Source: Streptomyces sp. TLI_235
GTDB lineage: Bacteria; Actinomycetota; Actinomycetes; Streptomycetales; Streptomycetaceae
Length of the DNA stretch: 64,000 nt
Direction: 5' to 3'
NCBI GenBank assembly: GCA_002300355.1
Contig: NSGV01000001.1
Location: 620,001-684,000, forward strand
A program made the position numbers and the translations under genes. Positions within the stretch are counted from its first letter, which is position 1. The number at the start of each line of letters is the position of its first letter. A model generated the notes under the pieces. The model saw nothing but the letters and a program-made list of their open reading frames with translations. It was not told the DNA's origin and ran no database searches. Positions 29,031 to 38,111 of this stretch are shown piece after piece.

Positions 29031-30743
29031 TCAGCCGCCCAGTGGAGCCGTCCACACCAGCCTGGCCCCGCCGTCCGGCGGGCTCGACAGCTCCAGCGCT
29101 CCCCCGAGACTCTCCGCCCGCTCGGCCATGTTCCGCAGGCCGCTGCGCCGCCCCTGCTCGGGGATGCCGACACCGTCGTCCTGCACGGCGAGCTCCACGT
29201 GCGTGCCGGTCGCCCTCAGCGAGACTTCCACGCGGCGGGCCCGGGCGTGCCGGGCCGCATTGCTCAGCGCCTCCGCCAGGACGGCCATCACATGGTCGGC
29301 GGCCTCCGCGGGGACGGCGGTGTCGAGCAGGCCCTCCATGCTCAGCCGGGGTGCGAAGCCCAGGGCGGACTGCGCCTCCTCGACGGCCCGGACCACCCGG
29401 GCGCGCAGACCGTTGCCGGCCGCGTCCTCCCTGACCCGCAGGCCGAAGATCGTCGACCGAATGATCTTGATGGTCTCGTCCAGGTCCCCGACCGCGCGCA
29501 GGACCCGGTCCGCAGCACCCGGGTGTTCGATGAAGCGGGCGGCGCTCTGCAGCGTCATCCCGGTGGCGAACAGCCGCTGGATCGCCAGGTCGTGCAGGTC
29601 GCGGGCGATCCGGTCGCGGTCCTCCAGCATCGCCAATTGCTCGGCGTCCCAGCGTCGTTCGGCCAGCTCCAGCGCCAGAGCCGCCTGGTCGGCGAAACCG
29701 AGCAGCGGGCCGATCTCCCGTTCGGTGAAGGGCGCTTCGCCGGACCGGCGGGCCAGCAGCAGGACGCCCTCGATCTGGCGGCCGGCCCGACCTAGCGGCA
29801 CTGCCACTGCGGGCCCCAGACCGGCGAAGCGCCGTGGCCCGGCGGACAGCAGCGGATCGCCGGCCAGGTCGACCGTGGTCACCGGTTCCGCCTTCGCCAC
29901 CGCCTTTCCCGACAGCGTTCCGCTCGCCGGAACCACCAGGCCCCGACGGTCCGCCGGGTCTCCGCCGAGTGCGAGCTCGACCCGCAGCGAGCCGGTTTCG
30001 GCCACCGGCGCCGACATGTCCGCCAGCTCCGCTCCGGTGATCTCCCGGGCCCGCTGCGCGATCAGCTCGACCACCTCGGAGCGGGAGCTGCCGGAGAGCA
30101 GCGTCCGGGTGATCTCCGCATTCGCGCTCAGCCAGCGCTGCTGACGCTGCGCCTCCTCGTAGAGCCGGGCGTTGTCGATCGCCACACCGGCGGCGACCGC
30201 GAGAGTCGAGATCACCGATTCGTCGTCGGCGTCGAACTCCTCCCCGCCGCGCTTGTCCGTGAGGTAGAGGTTGCCGAAGACCTCCTCGCGCACCCGCACC
30301 GGGACGCCCAGGAAGGTCCGCATCACCGGGTGGTGCGCCGGGCAGCCGAACGAGGCCAGGTGTTCCGACAGCTCACCCAGCCGCAACGCCTCCGGCCTGC
30401 GGATCAGCTCCCCGAGCAGCCCCTTGCCGGTCGGGAACGGGCCGATCCGCGCGATCTCCTCGTCCGAGAGACCCACCGTCAGGAACTGGGACAGGCTCTC
30501 GCCGTCCGGGCCGATCACCCCGAGTGCCGCGTACCGGGCGTCCACCAGCACCGCCGCGGCCTCCACGATCCGCCGCAGGACCTGCGTCAGCTCCAGCTCC
30601 CGGCCGACCGACAGCACCGCCTCCAGCAGACTGTGCACCCGGTCACGGGTTCCGCGGGCCGCGTCGATCCGGGCCTGCAGCTCCTCCAGCAGCTCGTCCA
30701 GCCGCAGCTGCGGAATACGGGACCGCACCTCGCCCCCACCCAC
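29031..30743 (-). CDS. devS: DevS/DosT-like sensor histidine kinase with two GAF domains
   Basis: 570 residues from GTG 30743 (GGGAGG 5 nt upstream), close to the ~578 of mycobacterial DevS. GAF-A at about 55-200 contains RYAALGVIGPDGESLSQFLT and PAHHPVMRTFLGVPV; the histidine pair H137-H138 sits where DosS has its haem ligand (His149), so haem-based sensing of O2, NO or CO or redox is likely. GAF-B at about 225-365. HisKA_3 dimerisation/phosphorylation motif DRIARDLHDLAIQRLFATGM with H384. The HATPase_c domain has EALSNAARHARA and DDGVGIP. No transmembrane helix, so cytoplasmic. It would phosphorylate the convergent DevR. Ligand identity is an inference from the family. Confidence 0.92.
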   Translation of the reverse strand: MGGGEVRSRIPQLRLDELLEELQARIDAARGTRDRVHSLLEAVLSVGRELELTQVLRRIVEAAAVLVDARYAALGVIGPDGESLSQFLTVGLSDEEIARIGPFPTGKGLLGELIRRPEALRLGELSEHLASFGCPAHHPVMRTFLGVPVRVREEVFGNLYLTDKRGGEEFDADDESVISTLAVAAGVAIDNARLYEEAQRQQRWLSANAEITRTLLSGSSRSEVVELIAQRAREITGAELADMSAPVAETGSLRVELALGGDPADRRGLVVPASGTLSGKAVAKAEPVTTVDLAGDPLLSAGPRRFAGLGPAVAVPLGRAGRQIEGVLLLARRSGEAPFTEREIGPLLGFADQAALALELAERRWDAEQLAMLEDRDRIARDLHDLAIQRLFATGMTLQSAARFIEHPGAADRVLRAVGDLDETIKIIRSTIFGLRVREDAAGNGLRARVVRAVEEAQSALGFAPRLSMEGLLDTAVPAEAADHVMAVLAEALSNAARHARARRVEVSLRATGTHVELAVQDDGVGIPEQGRRSGLRNMAERAESLGGALELSSPPDGGARLVWTAPLGG

Positions 30744-30952
30744 ACGAGCCTCCCGAGCCCCTGGTTGCCGACCGGTCGATTCTGTCAGACGACCGCCGGT
30801 CCGTGGCCATGGCCGACCGATGACCGCCGGAGCACACGCCGGCGGTCGGTACCCGGGCCGGTTCGGCACCGTGGGCGCCGGTGCTTCCACCCCGACGGCG
30901 GGCAGGTGCCCCGGGCGAACGCACCCGGGTCGAGGGCCGCCCCGTGCCTGCG

Positions 30953-31442
30953 TCAGCGCCGGGCGGTCCGGTCCAACCGGGTCGCGGCGAAGGTGACGAT
31001 CCCTGCCGCGGCAGCTGCGCCGAGCTCGTGCCACGAGAGCGGTCCCGTCCCCAGAACCTCCTGGAGGAACGGTGGACACAGTGCACCGACGCCGAGCGCC
31101 GCGGAGGCCAGGACGGCCAGCGGGAGGAACGGGTTGGCCCGGGTGACAGCCGTTCCCGCAGGCCGAGCACCACACCGAGCTGCGCCGCCAGCAGCGCGAG
31201 GAAGAGGACGCTCTGCCACCGGCCGCCGTCCGCCTCCGCCCACAGCCCTGCTCCCGGGCTCACCGTCGTCACCAGAACACCGGTGCGCAGGACGCCCTGC
31301 CACAGCCCGGCCCCGAGCACGAGCTCGTCGGGCGGCCTCGGGGGCCGGCGCATGGCCCGTTCGGAGGCCGGTTCGGCGCCGACCGGCGGCGCTCGGCCTG
31401 CTCGCGGGTGAGCCCGGCAGCGCGGGTCCTGGTCGCGGTCAC
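30953..31442 (-). pseudogene. Internally deleted, frameshifted relic of a P-type cation ATPase
   Basis: From GTG 31442 (GGAG upstream) the frame begins VTATRTRAAGLTREQAERRR, the typical N-terminus of a calcium/cation P-type ATPase. Within about 25 codons it runs, in another frame, into the C-terminal membrane part: ERAMRRPPRPPDELVLGAGLWQG, WQSVLFLALLAAQLGVVLGL. After another frameshift near 31170 follow ANPFLPLAVLASAALGVGAL and PFLQEVLGTGPLSWHELGAA, ending RLDRTARR at TGA 30953-30955. The whole core with the DKTG phosphorylation site and ATP-binding domain (roughly 600 residues) is missing. Two frame changes plus the deletion make it non-functional. It lies between devS and the hydrogenase operon; such ATPases are common DosR-regulon members. 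Confidence 0.85.
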
Positions 31443-31743
31443 GATGCCTTCTCCAGCCGGCACGGCTCACTGCCGCACCGGTTCGGGCGGAACGGCGGCT
31501 GCCTGCGGCCTGCCGACCCGGGAGGGACGGCGACAGATCCGGCGTCCGTGGTCCCCTCCCATGCTCGGCCGGGTGTGTCCACACGCGGCAGGGCCTCCCG
31601 GCGCCGGCGCCGAGGCCGTCCGTCCCTCGGACCCGGAGTGCACCCGTCCGGGTGTACCGGGCGGTGTCGGGCGCGCGGCTGCTGTCATCGGCAACCGTTC
31701 TGTGCGAGAGATGGGCTCGACGGCGGGCGAGGAGGTGCGCGGC
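31443..31743. promoter_or_regulatory. Leader/promoter region of the hydrogenase operon
   Basis: About 300 bp without a supported gene upstream of the hydrogenase beta start. A weak DevR-like match AGGCC-GTCC-GTCCC is at 31613-31626 (118-131 bp upstream of the start). The ribosome binding site GAGGAGG lies just before ATG 31744. No obvious riboswitch was noticed. Confidence 0.35.
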
Positions 31744-32919
31744 ATGACGACGGGCGGCGGCTCCCCGGACGTGTCGGCCGAGAGCTGGGTGATCGGCACC
31801 GACGGCTTGGCGGCCCTGGTGGACGTCCTGCTGACCCGTGGCTTCACCGTCGTGGGCCCGACCGTGCGCGACGGGGCGATCGTCCTGGACGAGCTGGTCT
31901 CCGCCGGGCAACTCCCCTACGGCTGGGGCGTCGAACTGGAAGCCGGGTCGTACCGGCTGCGTGAGCGGGCCGACCGCGCCGCCTTCGCCAACGCGGCGGG
32001 GCCGCAGTCGTGGAAGTCCTACCTGCACCCGGCGCGGGTCCGCCAGTGGCGGGCCGACCGGGCGACGGGCAGGCCGGCGTTCGAAACGGACGAACCCGCA
32101 CCGCACCGCTTCGCCTTCCTCGGAGTCCGTCCCTGCGACCTGCGGGCCATCGCCGTCCAGGACCGGGTCATGGTCGGCGGCCGCCACCGCGATCCCGTGT
32201 ACGAAGGGCGGCGGACGGGAGCGTTCCTGATCGCGGTCGAGTGCACCGAGCCCGGCGGGACCTGCTTCTGCGTGTCGATGGGCACCGGCCCGGCCGCCGG
32301 CCCCGGCCACGACCTGGTGCTGACCGAGGTGGCCGACGCAGGTGACCACCGGTTCTGGATCCGCAGCGGCAGCCCGGAGGGCGCGGAGATCCTCGCCGAA
32401 CTGCCACTGCGGCCCGCGGACCCGGGAACGGTCGACGCGGCACGGCAGGGCGTGGCGACCGCCGCCGACCGGATGGGCCGCAGCATGCCGGAGGTGGACC
32501 TGCACCGGCTGATGGCCGGAACGCTGGACGCCCCGCGCTGGAACGAGGTCGCCGAGCGCTGCCTGACCTGCGGGAACTGCACCATGGTCTGCCCGACCTG
32601 CTTCTGCACCACCACCCAGGACGTCACCGACCTCACCGGCGACCACGCCGAGCGGTGGCGGGTGTGGGACTCGTGCTTCGACCTCGACCACTCGTATCTG
32701 CACGGCGGACCGGTGCGCCCCTCCGCACCGAGCCGCTACCGGCAGTGGCTCACCCACAAGCTCGGCACCTGGTGGGACCAGTTCGGTTCCTCGGGCTGCG
32801 TGGGGTGCGGACGGTGCATCGTCTGGTGCCCGGTCGCGATCGACATCACCGAGGAGGCGGCGGCCCTGCACGACTGGGCCGGCCGGCGGGACGCGGACGA
32901 CGGGGACGGACGGCCGTGA
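31744..32919 (+). CDS. hydB: [NiFe] hydrogenase (sulfhydrogenase-type) beta subunit, Fe-S electron transfer
   Basis: 391 residues. Belongs to the 4Fe-4S dicluster beta subunits of group 3b bidirectional NADP-linked hydrogenases. Two ferredoxin-like clusters are visible near the C-terminus: CLTCGNCTMVCPTCFCTT (about 275-295) and SSGCVGCGRCIVWCPVAIDIT (about 352-372; key residues C-x2-C-x2-C-x3-CP). Upstream are FLGVRPCDLRAIAVQDRV and ECTEPGGTCFCVSMG, which are conserved in this subunit. It moves electrons between the NAD(P)H-binding gamma subunit and the delta/alpha core. First gene of a six-gene run whose stops and starts mostly overlap. Confidence 0.93.
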   Translation: MTTGGGSPDVSAESWVIGTDGLAALVDVLLTRGFTVVGPTVRDGAIVLDELVSAGQLPYGWGVELEAGSYRLRERADRAAFANAAGPQSWKSYLHPARVRQWRADRATGRPAFETDEPAPHRFAFLGVRPCDLRAIAVQDRVMVGGRHRDPVYEGRRTGAFLIAVECTEPGGTCFCVSMGTGPAAGPGHDLVLTEVADAGDHRFWIRSGSPEGAEILAELPLRPADPGTVDAARQGVATAADRMGRSMPEVDLHRLMAGTLDAPRWNEVAERCLTCGNCTMVCPTCFCTTTQDVTDLTGDHAERWRVWDSCFDLDHSYLHGGPVRPSAPSRYRQWLTHKLGTWWDQFGSSGCVGCGRCIVWCPVAIDITEEAAALHDWAGRRDADDGDGRP

Positions 32920-33371
32920 CGGAACCCCAGCGACTGCTGGACGGCCTGCCGGACGCCCACCGGGAGCGCCTGCTCGCGCTCGCCCGCGACCGGGAGTTCC
33001 CCGCCGGCACTCGGATGTTCGACGAGGGCGAGCCTGCCGACCGGTTCTGGCTGCTGCGTTCCGGCGAGGTCGCCCTCGACCTCTACGTGCCCGGGCGCCT
33101 TCCTCCGGTGGTCGAGACCGTGGGGCCCGGCCAGCTGCTCGGCTGGTCCTGGCTGTTCCCGCCGTACCGCTGGCACCTCGGCGCCCGGACGCTCGGACCG
33201 GTCACCGCCGCGGAGTTCCCCGCGGCCGAGGTGCGGGCCCTGTGCGATGCCGAGCCGGAGCTCGGCCACCGGCTGGTGCTGTGCTTCACCGCCGTCGTCG
33301 CTGTACGGCTCCAGGCCACCCGCCTGCGGCTGGTGGACCTGTACGCCCCGGGCGGAGGCGGCCCCTCGTGA
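32916..33371 (+). CDS. Stand-alone cyclic-nucleotide-binding domain protein in the hydrogenase operon
   Basis: 151 residues from a GTG that overlaps the hydB stop (GTGA). The whole protein is one cNMP-binding beta-roll of the Crp/Fnr type: FPAGTRMFDEGEPADRFWLLRSGEVALDLY, then PGQLLGWSWLFPPYRWHLGARTLG (quoted as pieces: DEGEPADRFWLL, GQLLGWSWLFPPYRW). A DNA-binding helix-turn-helix is absent; the protein ends just after the dimerisation helix. It therefore cannot act as an ordinary Crp-type transcription factor and may sense a nucleotide or control hydrogenase activity allosterically. Its next neighbour hydG also starts by a 4-bp overlap, so stoichiometric synthesis with the subunits is likely. 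Confidence 0.85.
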   Translation: MTEPQRLLDGLPDAHRERLLALARDREFPAGTRMFDEGEPADRFWLLRSGEVALDLYVPGRLPPVVETVGPGQLLGWSWLFPPYRWHLGARTLGPVTAAEFPAAEVRALCDAEPELGHRLVLCFTAVVAVRLQATRLRLVDLYAPGGGGPS

Positions 33372-34165
33372 GCGCGGTGCCCGTGCCGTACCGGGTGGCC
33401 TCCGCCCGGCCGGAGACCGCCGACAGCGTCTCCCTCGGACTCGTCGCCGACGGCCCACCGCTGCCCGCGTTCTCACCCGGGCAGTTCGCCATGGTGTACG
33501 CCTTCGGCGTCGGTGAGGTGCCGATCTCCGTCAGCGCGATCGACGACGGGGGCCTGACGTTCACCGTCCGCTCGGTCGGCGCCGTCTCGGGCGCCCTCTG
33601 CCGGCTCGGGCCCGGCGGCTTCGTGGGGCTCAGGGGCCCGTACGGCGCCGGGTGGAACCTCCACGGGACGCAGGGCGCCGATGTCCTGGTGGTGGCCGGC
33701 GGCATCGGGCTCGCACCGCTGCGCCCGGTCGTGCACCGCCTGCTGGGCGCGGCCGGAAACCTCGCGGTCCTGGTGGGGACGCGCACCCCGGCCGACCTCC
33801 TGTACCCCGACGAGCTGGCCGTCTGGAGCGCTTCGGCCCGGGTGGAGGTGACGGTGGACCGGCCCGACGAGGCCTGGCCGGGCAGTGTGGGCGTGGTGAC
33901 CTCCCTCCTGGACCGCGTACGACCCGGGCCCCGGACCGCGGCGGCCCTGGTGTGCGGTCCCGAGGTGATGATGCGCCGTACCGCGGATGCACTGCTGGCC
34001 CGAGGCGTACCGGCAGAGCGCATCCAGCTCTCACTGGAGCGCAACATGCGCTGCGGGACGGGGCACTGCGGCCACTGCCAGCTCGGCCCGCTGCTGCTGT
34101 GCCGCGACGGCCCGGTGGTCGACTGCACGGTCTCGCGGCAGCTGCTTTCGGTGAGGGAGTTGTAG
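33368..34165 (+). CDS. hydG: [NiFe] hydrogenase gamma subunit, FAD/NAD(P)-binding diaphorase
   Basis: 265 residues from a GTG overlapping the previous stop. Ferredoxin-NADP reductase-like fold: FAD domain (about 1-95) with [16 protein letters not shown] and [13 protein letters not shown](P) domain (about 100-215) with [20 protein letters not shown] and CGPEVMMRR, then a [2Fe-2S] motif near the C-terminus, [19 protein letters not shown]. This is the order found in sulfhydrogenase gamma subunits and PyrK relatives. It couples NADPH or NADH to the hydrogenase core. Ends 2 bp before the delta gene. Confidence 0.93.
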   Translation: MSAVPVPYRVASARPETADSVSLGLVADGPPLPAFSPGQFAMVYAFGVGEVPISVSAIDDGGLTFTVRSVGAVSGALCRLGPGGFVGLRGPYGAGWNLHGTQGADVLVVAGGIGLAPLRPVVHRLLGAAGNLAVLVGTRTPADLLYPDELAVWSASARVEVTVDRPDEAWPGSVGVVTSLLDRVRPGPRTAAALVCGPEVMMRRTADALLARGVPAERIQLSLERNMRCGTGHCGHCQLGPLLLCRDGPVVDCTVSRQLLSVREL

Positions 34166-34167
34166 AC

Positions 34168-35016
34168 ATGGACGGTGCCGGCCCGCCGACCCTGGCGGTG
34201 TGGAAGTTCGCCTCCTGCGACGGCTGCCAGCTGACCCTCCTCGACTGCGAGGACGAGCTGCTCGCACTGGCCGACCGGGTGCGGATCTCCCACTTCCTGG
34301 AGATGAGCAGCGCCGAGGCCGGCAGTACGGAGAGCGGCGGCGTGCAGGGCCGGGCGGCTCTGGAGGGCGTCGGGCCGTACGACCTGTCGCTGGTCGAGGG
34401 CTCGGTCACCACGGCCGAGGACGCCCGGCGGATCCGGCACATCCGCGGCATCTCGCGCCGCCTCGTCACGATCGGCGCGTGCGCGACCGCCGGAGGCGTC
34501 CAGGCGCTGCGCAACTTCGCGGACGTCGCCGAGTTCCGTGCCGCCGTCTACGCCCGACCGGAGTTCATCGCCACGCTGGACACCTCGACGCCGATCTCGG
34601 CCCACGTGCCGGTCGACTTCGAGCTGCGCGGCTGCCCGATCGACCGGCACCAACTGCTCGAAGTGATCACCGCCTTCCTGGCCGGCCGCACCCCCGGGAT
34701 TCCGTCGCACAGCGTCTGCTTCGAGTGCAAGATCCGAGGCACCACGTGCGTGACCGTCGCCCACGGCACCCCGTGCCTGGGTCCTGTGACCCACGCCGGC
34801 TGCGGCGCGCTCTGTCCCGCCCACCGGCGCGGATGCTACGGCTGCTTCGGACCGGTGGCCGACCCCAACCTGGAGGCGATGGTGCGTCAGCTGGCCCGGG
34901 ACGGCATGTCCGCGCGGGACGTCGTCCGGATCTTCCGCACCTTCAACGCCGCGGCGCCCGAGTACGGGCCGGTGCCGGACGTCGCCGCCCGCCTGGCACC
35001 TGACGAGCCCCGATGA
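34168..35016 (+). CDS. hydD: [NiFe] hydrogenase small (delta) subunit
   Basis: 282 residues from ATG 34168. The N-terminal motif [18 protein letters not shown] holds the first two ligands of the proximal [4Fe-4S] cluster (C17, C20); others follow in [10 protein letters not shown] and [15 protein letters not shown] Cys-rich C-terminal part ([34 protein letters not shown], in pieces [23 protein letters not shown]) is typical of short group 3 subunits. No Tat signal peptide and no membrane helix, so the enzyme is cytoplasmic. Overlaps the alpha subunit start by 4 bp. Confidence 0.94.
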   Translation: MDGAGPPTLAVWKFASCDGCQLTLLDCEDELLALADRVRISHFLEMSSAEAGSTESGGVQGRAALEGVGPYDLSLVEGSVTTAEDARRIRHIRGISRRLVTIGACATAGGVQALRNFADVAEFRAAVYARPEFIATLDTSTPISAHVPVDFELRGCPIDRHQLLEVITAFLAGRTPGIPSHSVCFECKIRGTTCVTVAHGTPCLGPVTHAGCGALCPAHRRGCYGCFGPVADPNLEAMVRQLARDGMSARDVVRIFRTFNAAAPEYGPVPDVAARLAPDEPR

Positions 35017-36359
35017 ACGGGCCGGCGTCGCGCACCCTGCAGCTGGGCGCCCTGGCCCGGGTGGAGGGCGAGGCAGCCGTCAGGTTGCGCCTGAAGGACG
35101 GCCGGGTCACCGCCGCCGAACTGCGGATCTACGAGCCGCCGCGGTTCTTCGAGGCCTTCCTGGTCGGCCGCGGGCACACCGAACCGCCCGACCTCACGGC
35201 CCGGATCTGCGGAATCTGCCCGGTGGCCTATCAGATGACGGCCTGCCAGGCGATCGAGGCGGCCTGCGGGGTGGCCGTCGACGGACCGATCGCACAGTTG
35301 CGCCGACTGCTCTACTACGGCGAGTGGATCGAGAGCCAGTCCCTGCACATCCACCTGCTGCACGCCCCCGACTTCCTCGGCTGCGCCGACGCCGTCGAAC
35401 TCGCCCGCGGACACCGCCGAGCCGTCGAACGGGGGCTGCGGATCAAACAGGCGGGCAACGCGGTGATGGAACTGCTCGGCGGACGCCCGATCCACCCCGT
35501 CAACGTGAGGATCGGCGGCTTCTACCGGACCGTGTCGCGGGACGAACTCGCCCCGCTCGCCGACCGCCTGCGCCGCGCCCGGGACGACGCCCTGGAGACG
35601 GTGTCGTGGGTCGCCGGCTTCGACTTCCCCGAGGCGTCCTTCGACGGCGAGTTCCTGGCCCTGCACGACCCCGGACGGTACGCCGTCGACTCCGGGGCAC
35701 CCGCCGTGCTTCCCGCGCCCGGCGGCGCGCACCCGGTACGGGGCTTTCCAGTGGACGAGTTCGAGCAGCACGTGGTCGAGGAGCAGGTGCCGTACTCCAC
35801 CGCCCTCCAGTCGAGACTGGACGGCGGCCGCCACCTCACCGGCTCGCTCGCCCGCTACGCGCTCAACGGCCGCTGGCTGCACCCGACCGCCGCCGAGGCG
35901 GCCCGGGCGGCCGGCCTCGGCGACCCCGCGGCGGGCGAGGTCTGCCGCAACCCGTACCGCAGCATCCTCGTCCGGGCCGTCGAAGTCGTGCACGCCCTGG
36001 AGGAGGCGCTGCACATCATCGAGGGCTACCGGCCGCCGCCCCGGCCGCACGTCGACGTACCGGCGCGGGAGTCCGCCGGCTGCGCGGCGACCGAGGCGCC
36101 CCGCGGTCTGCTGTACCACCGGTACGCCCTCGGCCCGGACGGCACGGTCACGCACGCCCGGATCGTGCCGCCGACCGCACAGAACCAGGCGGCCATCGAG
36201 GAGGACCTGCGCCGGCAGGTGCAGGCCCGACTGGCCCGATCGCACACGGCGGTCGGGGACGAGGAGCTGGCCGCGCTGTGCGAACGAGCCGTCCGCAACC
36301 ACGATCCGTGCATCTCCTGCTCGGCCCACTTCCTCGACCTCGCGGTGGAGCGGGAATGA
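35013..36359 (+). CDS. hydA: [NiFe] hydrogenase large (alpha) subunit
   Basis: 448 residues. Holds the NiFe active site that reduces protons or oxidises H2. The two nickel-binding pairs are complete: RICGICP (C66, C69) and DPCISCSAH (C433, C436, H439), followed by a nine-residue tail that a maturation protease would remove after the His. Conserved [10 protein letters not shown] and [13 protein letters not shown] also fit group 3b. Overlaps the delta gene and the protease gene by 4 bp each. A diverged relic of a second such subunit lies at 199-750. Known homologues couple NAD(P)H oxidation to H2 evolution or the reverse; here an outlet for excess reductant in hypoxia is inferred. Confidence 0.95.
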   Translation: MNGPASRTLQLGALARVEGEAAVRLRLKDGRVTAAELRIYEPPRFFEAFLVGRGHTEPPDLTARICGICPVAYQMTACQAIEAACGVAVDGPIAQLRRLLYYGEWIESQSLHIHLLHAPDFLGCADAVELARGHRRAVERGLRIKQAGNAVMELLGGRPIHPVNVRIGGFYRTVSRDELAPLADRLRRARDDALETVSWVAGFDFPEASFDGEFLALHDPGRYAVDSGAPAVLPAPGGAHPVRGFPVDEFEQHVVEEQVPYSTALQSRLDGGRHLTGSLARYALNGRWLHPTAAEAARAAGLGDPAAGEVCRNPYRSILVRAVEVVHALEEALHIIEGYRPPPRPHVDVPARESAGCAATEAPRGLLYHRYALGPDGTVTHARIVPPTAQNQAAIEEDLRRQVQARLARSHTAVGDEELAALCERAVRNHDPCISCSAHFLDLAVERE

Positions 36360-36820
36360 CCGGCCGGGTCGTGGTGATCGGCGTCGGCAACCCCTTCCGC
36401 CGCGACGACGGCGCCGGGCCGGCCGTGATCGAGTCGCTGAGGAGCCGAGGCGCGCCGTCCGCGGAACTCGCCGTGAGCGACGGCGACCCGGGCCGGCTCA
36501 TGGAGCTCTGGCGCCCGGCCGACAGCGTGATCGTCGCCGAGTCGCTGCGCTCCCCCGCCGGTCGTCCCGGCCGTCTGCACACGCTCCGCGCCGACCGGGC
36601 CGCCCGGCTGGCCGCCGAAACGGCCAGCACCCACGGGCTCGGCCTTGCGGAGGCCCTCGCCCTCGCCGCGGCCCTCGGACGGCTGCCGCACGCCGTCGTC
36701 GTCCACGCGGTCGAAGGAGCGGACTTCAGCGTCGGTGTCGGCCTCAGCCCCGCGGTCCGGGCGGCACTCCCGGCCCTCGTCCACCTGGTGGCCGACTCCG
36801 TGCGGGCGGCACACCGGTAG
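36356..36820 (+). CDS. Hydrogenase maturation endopeptidase (HyaD/HybD family)
   Basis: 154 residues from an ATG overlapping the alpha-subunit stop (ATGA). Nickel-dependent protease that clips the C-terminal tail of the large subunit once Ni is inserted. Family marks: VVVIGVGNPFRRDDGAGPAVIESL with the metal-ligand Asp/Glu region, and HAVVVHAVEGADFSVGVGLSPAV near the end. One metal ligand normally found as D in the DGG/D segment (SDGDPGRLMEL) appears present. Last gene of the operon. The hypABCDEF accessory genes needed to build the NiFe site are not in the window and must lie elsewhere. Confidence 0.92.
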   Translation: MTGRVVVIGVGNPFRRDDGAGPAVIESLRSRGAPSAELAVSDGDPGRLMELWRPADSVIVAESLRSPAGRPGRLHTLRADRAARLAAETASTHGLGLAEALALAAALGRLPHAVVVHAVEGADFSVGVGLSPAVRAALPALVHLVADSVRAAHR

Positions 36821-36925
36821 CGCCGGGCCGCCCGGCCGGCCGTGGTGGAGCATCCTGAAGATCACCCTGACCATCAGTCTGCCCGGCGCCAAGGGCCCGC
36901 AGTCGTGCGTGGTTCACGGGTCGGG

Positions 36926-37645
36926 TCACCGTCCCGGTGACGGCGGCCTCGGCTCGCCGACCGGGTCGGTGGCGCCCTGGTCGAGGCGGAAGGGCGGATA
37001 GGTGTCGGTCATCAGGGCTGCGTACGCGACGACTCGGAAGACCCAGCGGTTCAGTCCGACGATCAGGTCGAAGATGCCCGCCGGATAGCGGGCGGTGAAG
37101 GCCGGCGACACACCGGCGAACAGGGCGAGCAGGCCGATCAGACCGCCGCCGCCCCTGTCTCCGACGCCGCCGAGGAAGAAGCCGAGGACGGCGTACTGCG
37201 GGAGCGCCAGCAGCCACCACTTCACCAGGACCAGCCCCCGGGACAGCCGTTCCGGGCGGGCGACGGCAAGCGTGGCGGGGTAGTCGGGCTCCTCCGCGAG
37301 GCTGAACGGCGGATAGCGGTCGGTGCCGAGGCCTCCGTAGGAGTAGTACGAGACCCGCCACGTCCAACGCAGCACCCCGAGGTTGAAGTCGAAGATCCAC
37401 CGCGGATAGGCGCCCGTGAACGGGATCGCGAGGAACACGACCACCGTCAGCACGGCGAAGGCCGCCCAAAGGAAGCTCAGGACGATCCAGTGGGGTATCG
37501 CCAGAAGCCACTTGACCAGCCAGAGCCTCCCTGGCCGGTTGACGCGATGCCGGGAAGACCGGCACGGCGGGGACTCGGCCGGATCTCCGACACACTCTGG
37601 ACAGCCCCATGGTCCAACGGCCGCGACGGTCGGCGGCAGGGCCAC
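36926..37645 (-). CDS. DUF4389-type membrane protein, N-terminus uncertain
   Basis: The well-conserved part runs from about 37535 to the stop: two tandem membrane modules, first LWLVKWLLAIPHWIVLSFLW ... IFDFNLGVLRWTWRVSYYSY and YPPFSLAEEPDYPATL, then LVLVKWWLLALPQYAVL ... IFDLIVGLNRWVFRVVAYAAL and YPPFRLDQGATDP. About five helices in all. Upstream, the frame is open but the expected start and first beta strand (a VRV-x-LD-type segment) are missing; the only in-frame GTG with space is at 37645 and has no good ribosome binding site. The 5' end may have been lost or rearranged, so this could be a decaying gene. Function unknown; DUF4389 genes often accompany stress genes in actinomycetes. Confidence 0.65.
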   Translation of the reverse strand: MALPPTVAAVGPWGCPECVGDPAESPPCRSSRHRVNRPGRLWLVKWLLAIPHWIVLSFLWAAFAVLTVVVFLAIPFTGAYPRWIFDFNLGVLRWTWRVSYYSYGGLGTDRYPPFSLAEEPDYPATLAVARPERLSRGLVLVKWWLLALPQYAVLGFFLGGVGDRGGGGLIGLLALFAGVSPAFTARYPAGIFDLIVGLNRWVFRVVAYAALMTDTYPPFRLDQGATDPVGEPRPPSPGR

Positions 37646-37862
37646 CCGGCCCCGACCCGAGGGCCACGGGACAAAGGTCGACCCGCCCGAGGATGTCGGC
37701 GCCGAAGGCCCCCGCGGGTGAACGCCGCGGACGTCCCTCGCCCCGGGCGGGCCGGTGCCGTCCGGACCGGCCCCGGGGGCCGGAGGACCCACGCCACGCC
37801 GCCGTTTCCGGCAAGGCTCGAAGAGACGGAAGAGGGAGCTCTCCAGGGAGGTGGGCTCGGTG

Positions 37863-38111
37863 ATGTACTGGAACGACGGCGGCTGGGCCTGGATGATGTT
37901 CATGCCGCTGTTCTGGATCGCCCTGATCGGTGCGGTCGTCTGGGCCACCGTCCGGCTCACCCGCCGCCCATCCGAGCGGCCCGGCGACGGCACTCGGCCG
38001 AACGAGACGCCGCGCGACATCCTCGACCGCCGCTACGCCTCCGGCGAGATCGACACCGAGACCGGTACCGAGGCCCGCGCGCACCTCGCCGACCGGTCAC
38101 CGGGGCCATGA
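37863..38111 (+). CDS. Small membrane protein with a SHOCT-type C-terminus
   Basis: 82 residues. One membrane helix at about 10-32 (WMMFMPLFWIALIGAVVWATV), a short linker, then the SHOCT-like motif RDILDRRYASGEIDTETG. SHOCT domains occur at the ends of small membrane proteins and are thought to assist oligomerisation or protein contacts. GGGAGG precedes the start; GTG at 37860 is an equally good start with 8-nt spacing. It overlaps the next gene by 4 bp (ATGA), so the two are translationally coupled. Confidence 0.82.
   Translation: MYWNDGGWAWMMFMPLFWIALIGAVVWATVRLTRRPSERPGDGTRPNETPRDILDRRYASGEIDTETGTEARAHLADRSPGP

Noticed and set aside
30840..30890. GGGCCGGTTCGGCAC upstream of devS as a DevR box
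   Set aside because: The right half-site is broken (GGCAC), so the match is not better than background.
36822..36840. GGGCCGCCCGGCC at the end of the hydrogenase operon as a DevR box
   Set aside because: It lies between convergent gene ends where no promoter is expected; it shows that such palindromes also arise by chance or as hairpins in this DNA.
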